Positions 27,701 to 37,328 of a DNA stretch of 64,000 nucleotides are shown here, one piece after another (position 1 is the stretch's first letter; the number at the start of each line of letters is the position of its first letter). A program made the position numbers and the translations under genes. The DNA lies in NCBI GenBank assembly GCA_021731365.1, contig JAKFXL010000013.1, positions 36,549-100,548 on the forward strand, given 5' to 3'. This DNA comes from Gammaproteobacteria bacterium. Lineage in GTDB: Bacteria; Pseudomonadota; Gammaproteobacteria; Tenderiales; Tenderiaceae. The notes beneath the pieces were generated by a model. It did not search any database. It worked only from the letters and a program-made list of their open reading frames with translations, and was not told where the DNA came from.

Positions 27701-29179
27701 ATGGACGCGTTGAACATTTTCAACTGGATTGTTGTGGTGCTGGGCTGGATGGCGGGCCTGGTGATGGTGGCAGTGGTGGTGATGTTTGTTCAGGATGTCA
27801 GCCAGAAGCAACATGCCGTGCGACGCAATTTCCCGGTGATCGGGCGGATGCGCTACTTCCTTGAAAAACAGGGGGATTATTTCAGGCAGTACTTCTTTTC
27901 CAATGAGCGTGAGGAGCTGCCGTTTAACCGTGCCACCCGTAACTGGGTCTACCGCACGGCTAAAAATATCGGTGGCACGATCGGTTTTGGCTCCACCAAT
28001 GATCTGCGTGAGCCGGGCACCATACTCTTTGTGAACGCTGCTTACCCGGTGCTGGAGGAGGAGCTGCAACCGACGCCGGCACTGGTGATTGGCCCCGATT
28101 GTGATAAACCCTACGCTGCCCCTGAGATTTTTAATATCTCGGGGATGAGTTACGGTGCTCTGTCGGCCCCGGCCATTCGTGCGTTATCCAGGGGGGCGGC
28201 AGCGGCGGGCATCTGGATGAATACGGGGGAAGGGGGCATGGCACCGTTTCATCTGGAGGGTGGGTGCGACCTGATCTTCCAGATTGGCACGGCCAAATAT
28301 GGGGTGCGTGATGCGGATGGCCATCTCAGTGACGCACGCCTGCGCGAGGTGAGTGAGCATGTGCGGGCCTTTGAGATTAAGTTGGCGCAAGGGGCTAAAC
28401 CCGGTCGTGGCGGCGTGTTGCCTGCTGTAAAGGTAAACAAGGAGGTGGCGCGGATTCGTGGCATCCCGGTGTTCCAGACCTCGAATAGCCCCAACCGCCA
28501 TCCTGAGATTAAAAATGATGATGATCTGCTCGATATGATCTGTCGTATCCGTGATGTTAGCGGCCGTCCGGTGGGGATCAAACTGGTATTGGGTGGGGAT
28601 AATCAGATCAGGGATCTGGCGGAGACGATCCTGCGCCGTGGCCCGGACTGTGCCCCCGACTTTATTACCCTGGATGGTGGGGATGGCGGTACCGGCGCTG
28701 CACCGCAGGTGTTGGCGGACCATGTGGGTTTGCCGTTGAGCGAATCATTGCCGATTCTGGTGGATGTGCTGCTGGAGAGTGGTCTGCGCGAGCGGATACG
28801 GGTAATTGCGTCAGGCAAACTAGTCACCTCGGCCCACGTTGCCTGGGCGATGTGTGTGGGGGCTGATTTTGCCGTGACAGCCCGTGGTTTTATGTTTGCC
28901 TTGGGCTGTATCCAATCTTTGCAGTGCCACAGCGACACCTGCCCTACCGGGATTACGACTCACAACAGACATTTGCAGAAAGGGTTGGTGGTGGAGAATA
29001 AGGCTGAGCGGGTCACCCATTATGCCCGCTGGATGAACGTAGAGGTGGCCCGCCTGGCCCATTCGTGTGGGTTGGCCCATCCGCGTGAGTTTATGCGCCA
29101 CCATGCCCGGATTGTTCAACATGCTGGGTTGAGTATGCCGCTGGACAAGCTCTATCCATACCCGATTAGGGTGAAGTGA
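27701..29179 (+). CDS. Membrane-anchored FMN-binding glutamate-synthase-like protein
   Basis: 492 residues from the ATG at 27701. One N-terminal membrane segment (about 8-30, IVVVLGWMAGLVMVAVVVMF) precedes the GltB central/FMN-binding barrel domain. GMSYGALS lies near 150, TGEGGMAPFH near 175, the FMN-phosphate segment LDGGDGGTGAAP near 320 and the 3Fe-4S ligands C403, C409 and C414 (C-x5-C-x4-C). Glutamate synthase itself also has a glutaminase domain, which is absent here. Stand-alone proteins of this family are widespread but mostly uncharacterised, so glutamate synthesis should not be assumed. An in-frame upstream TTG start is possible. Confidence 0.87.
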   Translation: MDALNIFNWIVVVLGWMAGLVMVAVVVMFVQDVSQKQHAVRRNFPVIGRMRYFLEKQGDYFRQYFFSNEREELPFNRATRNWVYRTAKNIGGTIGFGSTNDLREPGTILFVNAAYPVLEEELQPTPALVIGPDCDKPYAAPEIFNISGMSYGALSAPAIRALSRGAAAAGIWMNTGEGGMAPFHLEGGCDLIFQIGTAKYGVRDADGHLSDARLREVSEHVRAFEIKLAQGAKPGRGGVLPAVKVNKEVARIRGIPVFQTSNSPNRHPEIKNDDDLLDMICRIRDVSGRPVGIKLVLGGDNQIRDLAETILRRGPDCAPDFITLDGGDGGTGAAPQVLADHVGLPLSESLPILVDVLLESGLRERIRVIASGKLVTSAHVAWAMCVGADFAVTARGFMFALGCIQSLQCHSDTCPTGITTHNRHLQKGLVVENKAERVTHYARWMNVEVARLAHSCGLAHPREFMRHHARIVQHAGLSMPLDKLYPYPIRVK

Positions 29180-29189
29180 AAAAGGGAAA

Positions 29190-30056
29190 TCAGAGCCTCA
29201 GCTCATCCTCAAGTGCGGTCTGCACGTCGCTGTTGTCTGTGTGTTGTATCTGCCACGCCACATCCCGTCCAATATTACGCAGTGCCCCCAGCCAACCATT
29301 CTGCTGTGTGAGTTTGAACCACTCCCCGGCGGCGGAGTTGTAAAACTCTATGTACTGCCTGAGCTCGTCGTCGCTGGCGCGGCGATAGGTGATGAGCGCG
29401 GCGGCTATTGTGTCGGATGTCACGGTGGCGCGTAGTGATTCAGTGGGTGCAGCAAGCTGTTTTTGTTGGCTTTTTTGGACGGAACTGAGCTTGGCAGTAT
29501 CTGTTTTGTTAATCAGCCCGTGAATGACTTCATGCAGTATGGCGTGTGTCTGCAGGGCGTTTTCAATGGCCCCATTGGCGGTTAGCAGTGTTGTGATGAG
29601 TGCCTCCCGGTGAGCAGTGACGGGGTGTTTGATCAATGCTTGTTTCGCATTACGGATATCGAGAGGGGTGGTGGCCAGCGCCATATTAAGTAACTTACGG
29701 GTTGGTTGGCCCTCCAGCTTCTGAATTAACCCCAGATAATGGCGATGGTCATAACCAAGACTAAGCTGCTGCCCCATGGCGTGTCTGACCCGCTGGCTAT
29801 CGTAGGCATCCAGCAGTGTTGCGGTGAGCTTATCTACATCGACAGCATGAGTATTGCTGGCAGAGACGCTGTTTGCCAGGGTCTCCTTAATAATCCATGG
29901 TAGTTGCCCAGATTGCGGTGGGTAGCCGGAGTAGCTGATGAAACGGTCAATGACCTGTTTTTGAGTGTGGATGGCACTGGCAGCCAGTGTGAGTGTTGGC
30001 GATAGCAGTAATATAAATAGTGTTGAATGGATGAGTGATTTCTGTAACGGGTACAT
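29190..30056 (-). CDS. Exported DUF2059-like protein
   Basis: 288 residues with a signal peptide (about 1-25, ending TLAASA). It is mostly helical. Near the C-terminus, DDELRQYIEFYNSAAGEWF resembles the DUF2059 signature (LRxxxxFYxSPxGxxF). HAILHEVIH near 165 fits HExxH, but there is no further zinc ligand pattern, so this is not taken as a protease. It is probably periplasmic, function unknown. It converges on the preceding flavoenzyme gene, leaving only 10 nt between stops. Confidence 0.7.
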   Translation of the reverse strand: MYPLQKSLIHSTLFILLLSPTLTLAASAIHTQKQVIDRFISYSGYPPQSGQLPWIIKETLANSVSASNTHAVDVDKLTATLLDAYDSQRVRHAMGQQLSLGYDHRHYLGLIQKLEGQPTRKLLNMALATTPLDIRNAKQALIKHPVTAHREALITTLLTANGAIENALQTHAILHEVIHGLINKTDTAKLSSVQKSQQKQLAAPTESLRATVTSDTIAAALITYRRASDDELRQYIEFYNSAAGEWFKLTQQNGWLGALRNIGRDVAWQIQHTDNSDVQTALEDELRL

Positions 30057-30124
30057 CGGAGTGTTCTCGTTTTATTAAGGCTTTATTTATTTTATCTCCA
30101 TATGAAGAGAATGGGTACTGTGCT

Positions 30125-30152
30125 ATTGAATAAAACCAATTAAGACACATCT
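30125..30152 (+). promoter_or_regulatory. Candidate sigma-32 (heat-shock) promoter of clpB
   Basis: ATTGAAT (30125-30131, against CTTGAAA), 13 bases, then ACACATCT (30145-30152, against CCCCATNT). Spacing is as in known RpoH promoters and the site is 38 nt before the clpB start. The matches are partial. Confidence 0.45.
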
Positions 30153-30190
30153 AGTGCTATAACACCCTTTAATATCATGAGGATACTTCG

Positions 30191-32851
30191 ATGCGTATGG
30201 ATAAGCTGACCAGTAAATTCCAGCAGGCCCTGGCCGATGCCCAGAGTCTGGCCGTGGGGCGCGACCACCAGTTCATTGAGCCGCTGCATATCATGTTGGC
30301 TCTACTCGACCAGGATGGCGGGTCGGCCCGCCATCTGCTGACCCAGGCTGACGTTAATGTGCATAGCCTGCGCTCCCAGCTCGGCGAGGCGCTGGATCGT
30401 CTGCCTCAGGTGGAGGGTGCCTCCGGTGATGTGCGCCTGGGAAACGATCTGGCGCGGGTACTCAATGTTACCGATAAACTGTCGCAGCAGCGCAAGGATG
30501 AGTACATCTCCAGCGAACTATTTGTGCTCGCCTGTGTGATGGAGACAGGGACCATCGGTGAGATTATGCGTAAGGCGGGGGCCAGCAAAGGCTCTATTGA
30601 AAAGGCGATTGAGAAGGTGCGTGGTGGCCAGAAGATCACCGATCCTAACGCCGAAGAGCAGCGCCAGGCGTTGGAGAAGTATACCGTCGATCTTACCGAA
30701 CGTGCTGAACAGGGCAAACTCGACCCGGTGATCGGTCGCGATGACGAGATCCGCCGCACCATTCAGGTATTGCAGCGTCGCACTAAAAACAACCCGGTGC
30801 TGATTGGTGAACCAGGTGTGGGTAAAACGGCCATTGTTGAAGGGTTGGCGCAACGTATCGTCAATGGCGAGATCCCTGAAGGATTAAAGGGAAAACGGGT
30901 GCTCTCCCTCGACATGGGTAGCCTGATTGCGGGGGCCAAGTTTCGTGGTGAGTTTGAAGAGCGGCTCAAGGCTGTGCTCAACGATCTCTCCAAACAGGAG
31001 GGGCAGGTGATTCTATTTATAGATGAATTGCACACCATGGTGGGTGCCGGCAAGGGGGAGGGTGCCATGGATGCGGGCAACATGCTCAAGCCAGCACTGG
31101 CGCGTGGCGAACTGCATTGCATTGGCGCCACCACGCTTAATGAGTATCGTGAGTATCTGGAGAAAGATGCCGCACTGGAGCGCCGTTTCCAGAAGGTGCA
31201 GGTAAATGAACCGACGGTTGAAGATACCATCGCCATTCTGCGTGGCCTGAAGCAGAAATACGAAGTACATCACGGTGTTGATATCACTGACCCTGCCATC
31301 GTCGCCGCAGCAACACTGTCGAATCGTTACATCACTGACCGCCAACTGCCCGATAAGGCGATCGATCTGATCGATGAGGCGGGCAGCCGTCTGCGCATGG
31401 AGATCGACTCCATGCCGGAGGATATGGACAAACTTGACCGCCGTCTGATTCAGTTCAAGATTGAACGGGAAGCGCTCAACAAAGAGACCGACGACGCCTC
31501 GCGCAAACGGTTGCAGGCGCTGGAGGAGCAGATTAAAAAGCTGGAGCGCGAATACTCCGACTTTGAAGAGGTCTGGAAGTCCGAAAAGGCGGCATTGCAG
31601 GGGACCAAACATATTAAGGAGGAGCTGGAGCGGGCCCATACTGAGCTGGAAGCAGCGCGCCGTGCCGGTGATCTGGCGCGCATGTCGGAGTTACAGTATG
31701 GCCGTATCCCAGACTTGGAAAAATCGTTGCAGATGGCCAATACCGCTGAGTTGCAGCAACCCACGCTGTTGCGGAATAAAGTGACGGAAGAGGAGATTGC
31801 CGAAGTGGTCTCCAAATGGACCGGTATCCCGGTCTCAAAGATGCTCGAAGGTGAACGGGACAAACTGCTGCGTATGGAGAGCGAACTGCAGAAGCGCGTA
31901 GTGGGCCAGGCGGAGGCGCTGAAGGCGGTTGCCAATGCGGTTCGCCGTTCACGTGCCGGACTCTCTGATCCCAATCGTCCTAACGGTTCGTTCCTCTTCC
32001 TCGGTCCAACGGGTGTTGGTAAAACTGAATTGACCAAGGCGTTGGCCGGCTTTCTCTTTGATACTGAGGAGGCGATGGTGCGGGTCGATATGTCAGAGTT
32101 CATGGAAAAACACTCCGTGGCCCGTCTGATTGGCGCACCGCCCGGCTATGTTGGTTACGAAGAGGGCGGTTATCTCACCGAGGCGGTGCGGCGCAAACCC
32201 TACTCCGTGATCCTGCTCGATGAGGTGGAGAAGGCACACCCTGATGTCTTCAATATATTGCTTCAGGTGCTTGATGATGGCCGCCTTACCGATGGCCATG
32301 GCCGAACGGTCGACTTCCGCAATACCGTCATCGTCATGACCTCCAATCTAGGCTCGCAGGTGATCCAAGAGCTGATGGCTGGCGATGCACATGGAAGTGC
32401 AAGTGTCGCGGGAGGCAGGACGCCGGGAGCGATCGAGGAGAACTACGATCAGATGAAGGCGGCGGTGATGGAGATTGTCGGCCAGCATTTCCGTCCCGAG
32501 TTCATCAACCGTGTGGATGATGTGGTGGTATTCCATCCATTACAGAAGGAGCAGATCCGCCGCATTGCCGACATCCAGATCGACTATCTACGCAAACGTC
32601 TGGCTGAACGTAGTCTTGGTTTGAAGCTCAGCGATGCAGCGCTGGATCAGTTGGGCGAGGCTGGGTTCGACCCGGTCTACGGCGCACGGCCACTTAAACG
32701 GGCCATTCAGCAGCGTATCGAAAACCCGCTGGCGCAGGAGATCCTTGCCGGTAAATTCCAGCCCGATGATGTGATTGTGGTGGAGGTGGTGGGTGAAACG
32801 TTTGTCTTTGAAAAGGGGGTTGCCCCTGTTGCTGAGGTGAGCGCGGCTTAA
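30191..32851 (+). CDS. clpB: ATP-dependent disaggregase ClpB
   Basis: 886 residues (E. coli 857). The N-terminal Clp repeat domain (1-145) precedes AAA-1 with GEPGVGKT near 206. The coiled-coil middle domain (about 410-530) is rich in Glu/Lys/Arg heptads, and AAA-2 has GPTGVGKT near 606 with Walker [15 protein letters not shown]. ClpB acts with DnaK to rescue aggregated proteins after heat stress. The start has GAGGA 7 nt upstream. A Gly/Ala-rich insert near 730-750 ([12 protein letters not shown]) accounts for part of the extra length. It is a single gene, convergent with nadB. Confidence 0.98.
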   Translation: MRMDKLTSKFQQALADAQSLAVGRDHQFIEPLHIMLALLDQDGGSARHLLTQADVNVHSLRSQLGEALDRLPQVEGASGDVRLGNDLARVLNVTDKLSQQRKDEYISSELFVLACVMETGTIGEIMRKAGASKGSIEKAIEKVRGGQKITDPNAEEQRQALEKYTVDLTERAEQGKLDPVIGRDDEIRRTIQVLQRRTKNNPVLIGEPGVGKTAIVEGLAQRIVNGEIPEGLKGKRVLSLDMGSLIAGAKFRGEFEERLKAVLNDLSKQEGQVILFIDELHTMVGAGKGEGAMDAGNMLKPALARGELHCIGATTLNEYREYLEKDAALERRFQKVQVNEPTVEDTIAILRGLKQKYEVHHGVDITDPAIVAAATLSNRYITDRQLPDKAIDLIDEAGSRLRMEIDSMPEDMDKLDRRLIQFKIEREALNKETDDASRKRLQALEEQIKKLEREYSDFEEVWKSEKAALQGTKHIKEELERAHTELEAARRAGDLARMSELQYGRIPDLEKSLQMANTAELQQPTLLRNKVTEEEIAEVVSKWTGIPVSKMLEGERDKLLRMESELQKRVVGQAEALKAVANAVRRSRAGLSDPNRPNGSFLFLGPTGVGKTELTKALAGFLFDTEEAMVRVDMSEFMEKHSVARLIGAPPGYVGYEEGGYLTEAVRRKPYSVILLDEVEKAHPDVFNILLQVLDDGRLTDGHGRTVDFRNTVIVMTSNLGSQVIQELMAGDAHGSASVAGGRTPGAIEENYDQMKAAVMEIVGQHFRPEFINRVDDVVVFHPLQKEQIRRIADIQIDYLRKRLAERSLGLKLSDAALDQLGEAGFDPVYGARPLKRAIQQRIENPLAQEILAGKFQPDDVIVVEVVGETFVFEKGVAPVAEVSAA

Positions 32852-32875
32852 CGTGCCCACCTCAGGCGGGTGTTG

Positions 32876-34468
32876 TTATGGCGTGAGTACAGTGTTTTGT
32901 GGCGTGCCTGTCTGCTGTTCCGGATAGTCGAGGGTGTAGTGCAGTCCTCGACTCTCCTTGCGGGAGAGGGCAGAGCGGACAATCAGTTCTGCCACCAGCA
33001 CCAGATTGCGTAACTCCAGCAGATCGTTACTGACCTCAAAGTGGGCATAGTAGTCATCTACCTCGTGGGCGAGGATCTGAATGCGGCTCATGGCGCGCCG
33101 CAGACGGCGATCGGTACGGACAATGCCCACGTAGTCCCACATGACACGGCGCAGTTCGTCCCAGTCATGGGCGACCACCACCTCTTCATCTGACTCGATC
33201 ACGCGGCTCTCGTCCCATAAAGGGAGCGATTCTGGCATGGGGAACTCTTGAAAACGCTCAGCGATGTCGTGGCTTGCCGCCTTGGCAAAGACCAGGCACT
33301 CCAGCAGCGAGTTGCTGGCCATGCGGTTGGCACCGTGCAGACCAGTAAAGGCGGTCTCGCCGATGGCGTAGAGATTGCTGATGTCGGTGCGCCCCTGGAT
33401 GTCAGCCATCACGCCACCGCAGGTGTAGTGGGCCGCCGGGACCACAGGGATGGGCTCCTGGGTGATATCGATGCCATATTCCAGACAGGTGCTATAGACC
33501 GTTGGAAAGTGCTCTTTAATGAACTCCGGCGTCTGATGGCTGATGTCGAGGTAGACACAGTCGATACCAAGCCGCTTCATCTCGTGATCGATGGCGCGCG
33601 CCACCACATCCCGTGGGGCCAGTTCCATTTGGGCATGGTAACGCTCCATAAAACGGCTGCCATCGGGCAGTTTCAGCTGTGCCCCTTCCCCGCGCAGTGC
33701 CTCGGTAATCAGGAAAGATTTGGCTTTTGGGTGGTAGAGGCAGGTAGGGTGAAATTGCACAAACTCCATATTGGCAACGCGGCAGCCAGCACGCCACGCC
33801 ATGGCGATACCATCACCGGTGGAGACGTCGGGGTTGCTGGTGTATAGGTAAACCTTGCCCGCGCCACCGGTGGCCAATACCGTAAACCGGCTTGCCAGTG
33901 TGATGACCCTGTCGTTGGTTTTGTCAAAGACATAACACCCCAGGCAGCGTTTTTTGTCGGGATCGACAGTGTTGTTAGTAATGAGATCAATAACAAGGTG
34001 GTTCTCCAATATATCGATATTGGCGTGGTGTTTGAGCTGGCTGATTAAGCTGTTCTCAACGGCACGCCCTGTCGCGTCTGCGGCATGGAGAACACGGCGG
34101 TGGCTGTGGCCACCTTCACGGGTCAGGTGGAAGTCGCTGCTGCCGTCGGCGCGGGTTTCGCGGGTAAAACTAACGCCACACGCCACCAGCCAGTCGATCG
34201 CCTCGCGCCCATGTTCGACAGTGTAGCGAACTACTTCGGGGTCGCAGAGTCCGGCGCCAGCACGCTGGGTGTCGTCGATATGGGATTCGATGGAGTCCTG
34301 AGCATCAAAGACTACCGAGATTCCCCCCTGGGCATAGAGGGTCGCCCCCTCTTGCAGTGGACCCTTGGTGATGACGGCGATTCTGGCATTTTCAGCCAGA
34401 CGCAGGGCTAAACTCAGGCCAGCAGCACCGCCGCCGATGATGATGGCATCGTATTGAAGTTGATTCAT
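32876..34468 (-). CDS. nadB: L-aspartate oxidase
   Basis: 530 residues. The FAD dinucleotide motif [17 protein letters not shown] is at the N-terminus; [29 protein letters not shown] catalytic-region sequence, HPTCLYHP near 245 and [22 protein letters not shown] near 350 are typical. NadB oxidises L-aspartate to iminoaspartate, the first step of quinolinate and NAD synthesis, and makes fumarate or H2O2 on reoxidation. The adjacent position to rpoE, in divergent orientation, is conserved in many gammaproteobacteria, including E. coli. Confidence 0.97.
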   Translation of the reverse strand: MNQLQYDAIIIGGGAAGLSLALRLAENARIAVITKGPLQEGATLYAQGGISVVFDAQDSIESHIDDTQRAGAGLCDPEVVRYTVEHGREAIDWLVACGVSFTRETRADGSSDFHLTREGGHSHRRVLHAADATGRAVENSLISQLKHHANIDILENHLVIDLITNNTVDPDKKRCLGCYVFDKTNDRVITLASRFTVLATGGAGKVYLYTSNPDVSTGDGIAMAWRAGCRVANMEFVQFHPTCLYHPKAKSFLITEALRGEGAQLKLPDGSRFMERYHAQMELAPRDVVARAIDHEMKRLGIDCVYLDISHQTPEFIKEHFPTVYSTCLEYGIDITQEPIPVVPAAHYTCGGVMADIQGRTDISNLYAIGETAFTGLHGANRMASNSLLECLVFAKAASHDIAERFQEFPMPESLPLWDESRVIESDEEVVVAHDWDELRRVMWDYVGIVRTDRRLRRAMSRIQILAHEVDDYYAHFEVSNDLLELRNLVLVAELIVRSALSRKESRGLHYTLDYPEQQTGTPQNTVLTP

Positions 34469-34556
34469 TGTTGCTCAGAAGTTAACCAAGTGTTGATCGT
34501 GATGGATATCTAAGACTACTTTTTAGCATATAATGGTCTTTTTTGGGACTGATAGT

Positions 34557-34583
34557 GAACCTGTGCGCCGTTCCGGAGTCCAT
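34557..34583 (+). promoter_or_regulatory. Candidate sigma-E autoregulatory promoter of rpoE
   Basis: GAACCT (34557-34562), a 16-nt spacer, then TCCAT (34579-34583), compared with the sigma-E/AlgU consensus GAACTT-N16-TCTGA. It lies 49 nt before the rpoE start. Upstream, TATAAT at 34529-34534 could be a housekeeping -10, but its -35 is weak. Confidence 0.55.
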
Positions 34584-34631
34584 CTACACAGCTTACAATG
34601 AATATACATAAAAATAATATGGAAAGTCAGT

Positions 34632-35204
34632 ATGGGGGATAGCCAGACAGACCAAGCCCTCGTTGAGCGTGTGCAGGGTGGCGACAAGAAGGCCTTTGAC
34701 CTATTGGTGCTTAAGTATCAGCATAAGGTTATCAATTTGATTTCGCGCTACGTCCGGGACTCATCTGAGGTCTACGATGTGGCGCAGGAGGCCTTTATCA
34801 AGGCTTACCGTGCGCTGCCCAACTTTCGTGGTGACAGTGCCTTTTACACATGGTTATACCGAATTGCCATCAATACGGCAAAAAACTATCTGGTGGCCCG
34901 TGGACGTCGGCCACCACAATCCGATATAGAGATTGAGGATGCGGAACAATTCGAATCCGCAGGTGATCTAAGAGAACACGATACCCCTGAGGGGTTGTTG
35001 ATCAAGGATGAAATTGAACGTGTAGTGGCGGATGCAATCGAAAAACTCCCGGAAGATCTGCGTATGGCAATTACCCTGCGCGAGCTGGAGGGGTTAAGTT
35101 ACGAGGAGATTGCTGATGCCATGGGATGTCCGGTGGGCACGGTCCGCTCCAGAATATTCCGGGCGCGTGAGGCGATACAGAAGCGGTTGGAACCTTTACT
35201 GTAG
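34632..35204 (+). CDS. rpoE: ECF sigma factor sigma-E (RpoE/AlgU)
   Basis: 190 residues, almost the length of E. coli RpoE (191). Region 2 (YDVAQEAFIKAYRALPNFRGDSAFYTWLYRIA) lies at about 50-90 and region 4 (LPEDLRMAITLRELEGLSYEEIADAMGCPVGTVRSRIFRARE) at about 137-180. It directs RNA polymerase to envelope-stress promoters. It heads rpoE-rseA-rseB-rseC-mucD and is probably autoregulated through the upstream GAACCT element. Confidence 0.98.
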   Translation: MGDSQTDQALVERVQGGDKKAFDLLVLKYQHKVINLISRYVRDSSEVYDVAQEAFIKAYRALPNFRGDSAFYTWLYRIAINTAKNYLVARGRRPPQSDIEIEDAEQFESAGDLREHDTPEGLLIKDEIERVVADAIEKLPEDLRMAITLRELEGLSYEEIADAMGCPVGTVRSRIFRAREAIQKRLEPLL

Positions 35205-35228
35205 GATTAAACTCCTGAAGGCGAGCAT

Positions 35229-35852
35229 ATGGCAGATGAAAAAATGAGAGAGACACTTTCGGCGCTGGTCGATGGTGAGATGGGTGGCGATGACATAGAG
35301 CGCTCTATCCGTGGACTGCAAAACGAGGCGGAGCAGCGTCAGGTTTGGCAACGTTACCATTTGATTGGTGATGCTATGCGTAAAAGCCTGCCTGTCCATC
35401 ATGATGGCTCTTTTGCCAGTCGTGTCAGCCAAGCCGTTGCTGCCGAAGAGATTCCTGCCAGCACCGTTGTTGAGTTTAAACCTAAAACTCAATCCCACAA
35501 ACCAAAGACTTCATACTCCAGACCGATGGCTGGGTTTGCGTTGGCTGCTTCGGTGGCGGCGGTGGCATACCTTGGAGTGGGGATGATTGCCGTGGATGAG
35601 CAGGCAGCGGTGCCACGCATGGCAAGTAATTCATCACCGCTGGTATCACCAGTGGCTCAGTCGGTGTCGCTGGATGGGCTGCAAACTGTGCAGGGACAGC
35701 GTTGGAATGTCGACACACCCGCTGTGGAATCGCGCCTGAATAGTTATCTTCATAATCACAATACCAATACGTTGTCGAGTGTGACGGCAATGAATACCAT
35801 TATGTTGCCAAACGTTCGTTTGGCAGAGACCCAGTCAGTGCAAGGTGAGTAA
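35229..35852 (+). CDS. rseA: Anti-sigma-E factor RseA/MucA
   Basis: 207 residues. The N-terminal cytoplasmic anti-sigma domain (MRETLSALVDGEMGGDDIERSIRGL ... WQRYHLIGDAMR) covers about 1-60. One membrane segment (about 98-116, MAGFALAASVAAVAYLGVGM) and a periplasmic tail follow. Its release of sigma-E depends on regulated intramembrane proteolysis. It starts 24 nt after rpoE and its stop overlaps the rseB start, consistent with tight co-translation. Confidence 0.95.
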   Translation: MADEKMRETLSALVDGEMGGDDIERSIRGLQNEAEQRQVWQRYHLIGDAMRKSLPVHHDGSFASRVSQAVAAEEIPASTVVEFKPKTQSHKPKTSYSRPMAGFALAASVAAVAYLGVGMIAVDEQAAVPRMASNSSPLVSPVAQSVSLDGLQTVQGQRWNVDTPAVESRLNSYLHNHNTNTLSSVTAMNTIMLPNVRLAETQSVQGE

Positions 35853-36798
35853 TTTGTCTCCTAGTTGTCGCTGTAAAGGGCTGCCACGGCAGCGCTATTC
35901 TCTGTTGGGCCTGGTTATTGCCAGTGTGCTGCTGATTTGTAATGGTGTTGCCTCTGCCGCTGGACCTGCCAGTGAGGCCCAAAAACACTTGGAACGCATG
36001 TCGGTGGCGTTGCAGGAGCTGAGCTATCAAGGGGTGTTTGTCTATCGTCGCGATGAGGATCTGTCCGCGATGAAGGTCGTTCACCTGGCCCATAAGGAGG
36101 GTGAGCGTGAGCTGTTGCTTACCTTAACGGGTGAGGCGCGTGAAACAGTGCGCGATAGCCGCCGGTTTGGTCTGATGGGACAGCAGGTGGCCGGGCGTCT
36201 GGCCGGCGTTGAGAATTATTACCAGTTGGCAGCGGTAGGCCGTGATCGGGTTGCTGGGCGTGAAGCAAGATTGATTGCAGTGGCACCGCGGGATCAGTTC
36301 CGTTATGGGTATCGCTTGTGGCTGGATGCAAAAACAGGATTGCTACTTAAGTCTGACCTGTTGGGTGAGCAAGGGCGCGTGCTGGAGCAGGTGATGTTTA
36401 CCTCGATTGAGTTGTTGTCAGAGAAGGAAAAACAGCGGTTGTTGGCTGAAACAGGCAGTCAGCCAGCCGCAGCCGATGAGCGTGGTGCGGTGGTTGTGGA
36501 GCGCACCAAATGGCAGGTTGTGTCGATTCCTGCGGGGTTTCAGTTGATTACTACGCGTGCCACAACGCCTCAGGGCGGGGTGGCCCATATGATCTACAGC
36601 GATGGTCTGGCATCGGTTTCGATCTTTATTGAGGCGGAGCAGGGATCTAACGAAAAAGCGTTTACCGGTGTTTCCAACATGGGGGCTGTGAATGCGTATG
36701 GAAATCTGGTGGCAGGGCATCAGGTGACAGTTGTGGGTGAGGTGCCCGAGGTGACTGTCAAGACTATTGGTCAGTCGATACGTTATCAGGGACAGTAA
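35845..36798 (+). CDS. rseB: Sigma-E regulatory protein RseB/MucB
   Basis: 317 residues if started at the GTG at 35845, which overlaps the rseA stop by 8 nt; a TTG at 35854 is an alternative. A signal peptide covers about 1-38 (LLGLVIASVLLICNGVASAAG). The MucB/RseB lipid-binding domain follows (LERMSVALQELSYQGVFVYRRDEDLSAMKVVHLA and YRLWLDAKTGLLLKSDLL), with the C-terminal domain that contacts RseA (TKWQVVSIPAGFQL ... HMIYSDGLASVSIFIE). It is periplasmic and protects RseA from DegS. Confidence 0.95.
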   Translation: MSNLSPSCRCKGLPRQRYSLLGLVIASVLLICNGVASAAGPASEAQKHLERMSVALQELSYQGVFVYRRDEDLSAMKVVHLAHKEGERELLLTLTGEARETVRDSRRFGLMGQQVAGRLAGVENYYQLAAVGRDRVAGREARLIAVAPRDQFRYGYRLWLDAKTGLLLKSDLLGEQGRVLEQVMFTSIELLSEKEKQRLLAETGSQPAAADERGAVVVERTKWQVVSIPAGFQLITTRATTPQGGVAHMIYSDGLASVSIFIEAEQGSNEKAFTGVSNMGAVNAYGNLVAGHQVTVVGEVPEVTVKTIGQSIRYQGQ

Positions 36799-36800
36799 AT

Positions 36801-37286
36801 ATGATTGAAGAGCGGGCTAGTGTGGTGTCGGTTGAGTCTGGTTTTGCCTGGGTTGAGACTCGGCGTACCAGTACCTGCGGCTCGTGTGCCGCGAATAAAG
36901 GGTGTGGTACGGGCGTGGTTGCCAAAGTGGTGGGGCAGCGTATGAGCCGGGTTCGGGCAATCAATGCCATTGGTGCGAAGGTTGGTGATGAGATTGTTAT
37001 CGGTCTGCATGACCAGGCGCTGGTGCGTGGGTCGCTGGCTGTTTATGCGGTCCCCATTGTGGCGCTGCTATTGATGGCCATGTTGGGTGATTTGCTTGGT
37101 ACGGAGCTGCAGTTAGCGTCTAACGAGGGGCTAACGGTGATGTTCGGCTTTGCAGGTCTTGCTATTGGTTTTTTGTGGGTTAGACGGTTCTCGCATCGTA
37201 TTGCGGATGATAGCCGTTACCAGCCTGTTATTTTACGTCGTAGCCCGGTTGTTGCTAAGCCGTTGACGCGACTTCAGCCTTTCTAA
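36801..37286 (+). CDS. rseC: RseC/MucC family positive regulator
   Basis: 161 residues. The N-terminal cysteine cluster CGSCAANKGCGTG lies near 26-38, then two hydrophobic segments (about 75-95 and 105-122). The family modulates the sigma-E system, and E. coli RseC is also linked to SoxR reduction. It starts 3 nt after rseB, in the order found in E. coli and Pseudomonas. Confidence 0.93.
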   Translation: MIEERASVVSVESGFAWVETRRTSTCGSCAANKGCGTGVVAKVVGQRMSRVRAINAIGAKVGDEIVIGLHDQALVRGSLAVYAVPIVALLLMAMLGDLLGTELQLASNEGLTVMFGFAGLAIGFLWVRRFSHRIADDSRYQPVILRRSPVVAKPLTRLQPF

Positions 37287-37328
37287 GTTTAATTCCCTAT
37301 CGTTTTGTACAGTATTTAAGGAGGTCAT

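Noticed and set aside
29190..30056. HEVIH in the DUF2059-like protein as a zinc protease site
   Set aside because: No third ligand or surrounding zincin pattern, and the C-terminal signature fits a non-enzymatic family.
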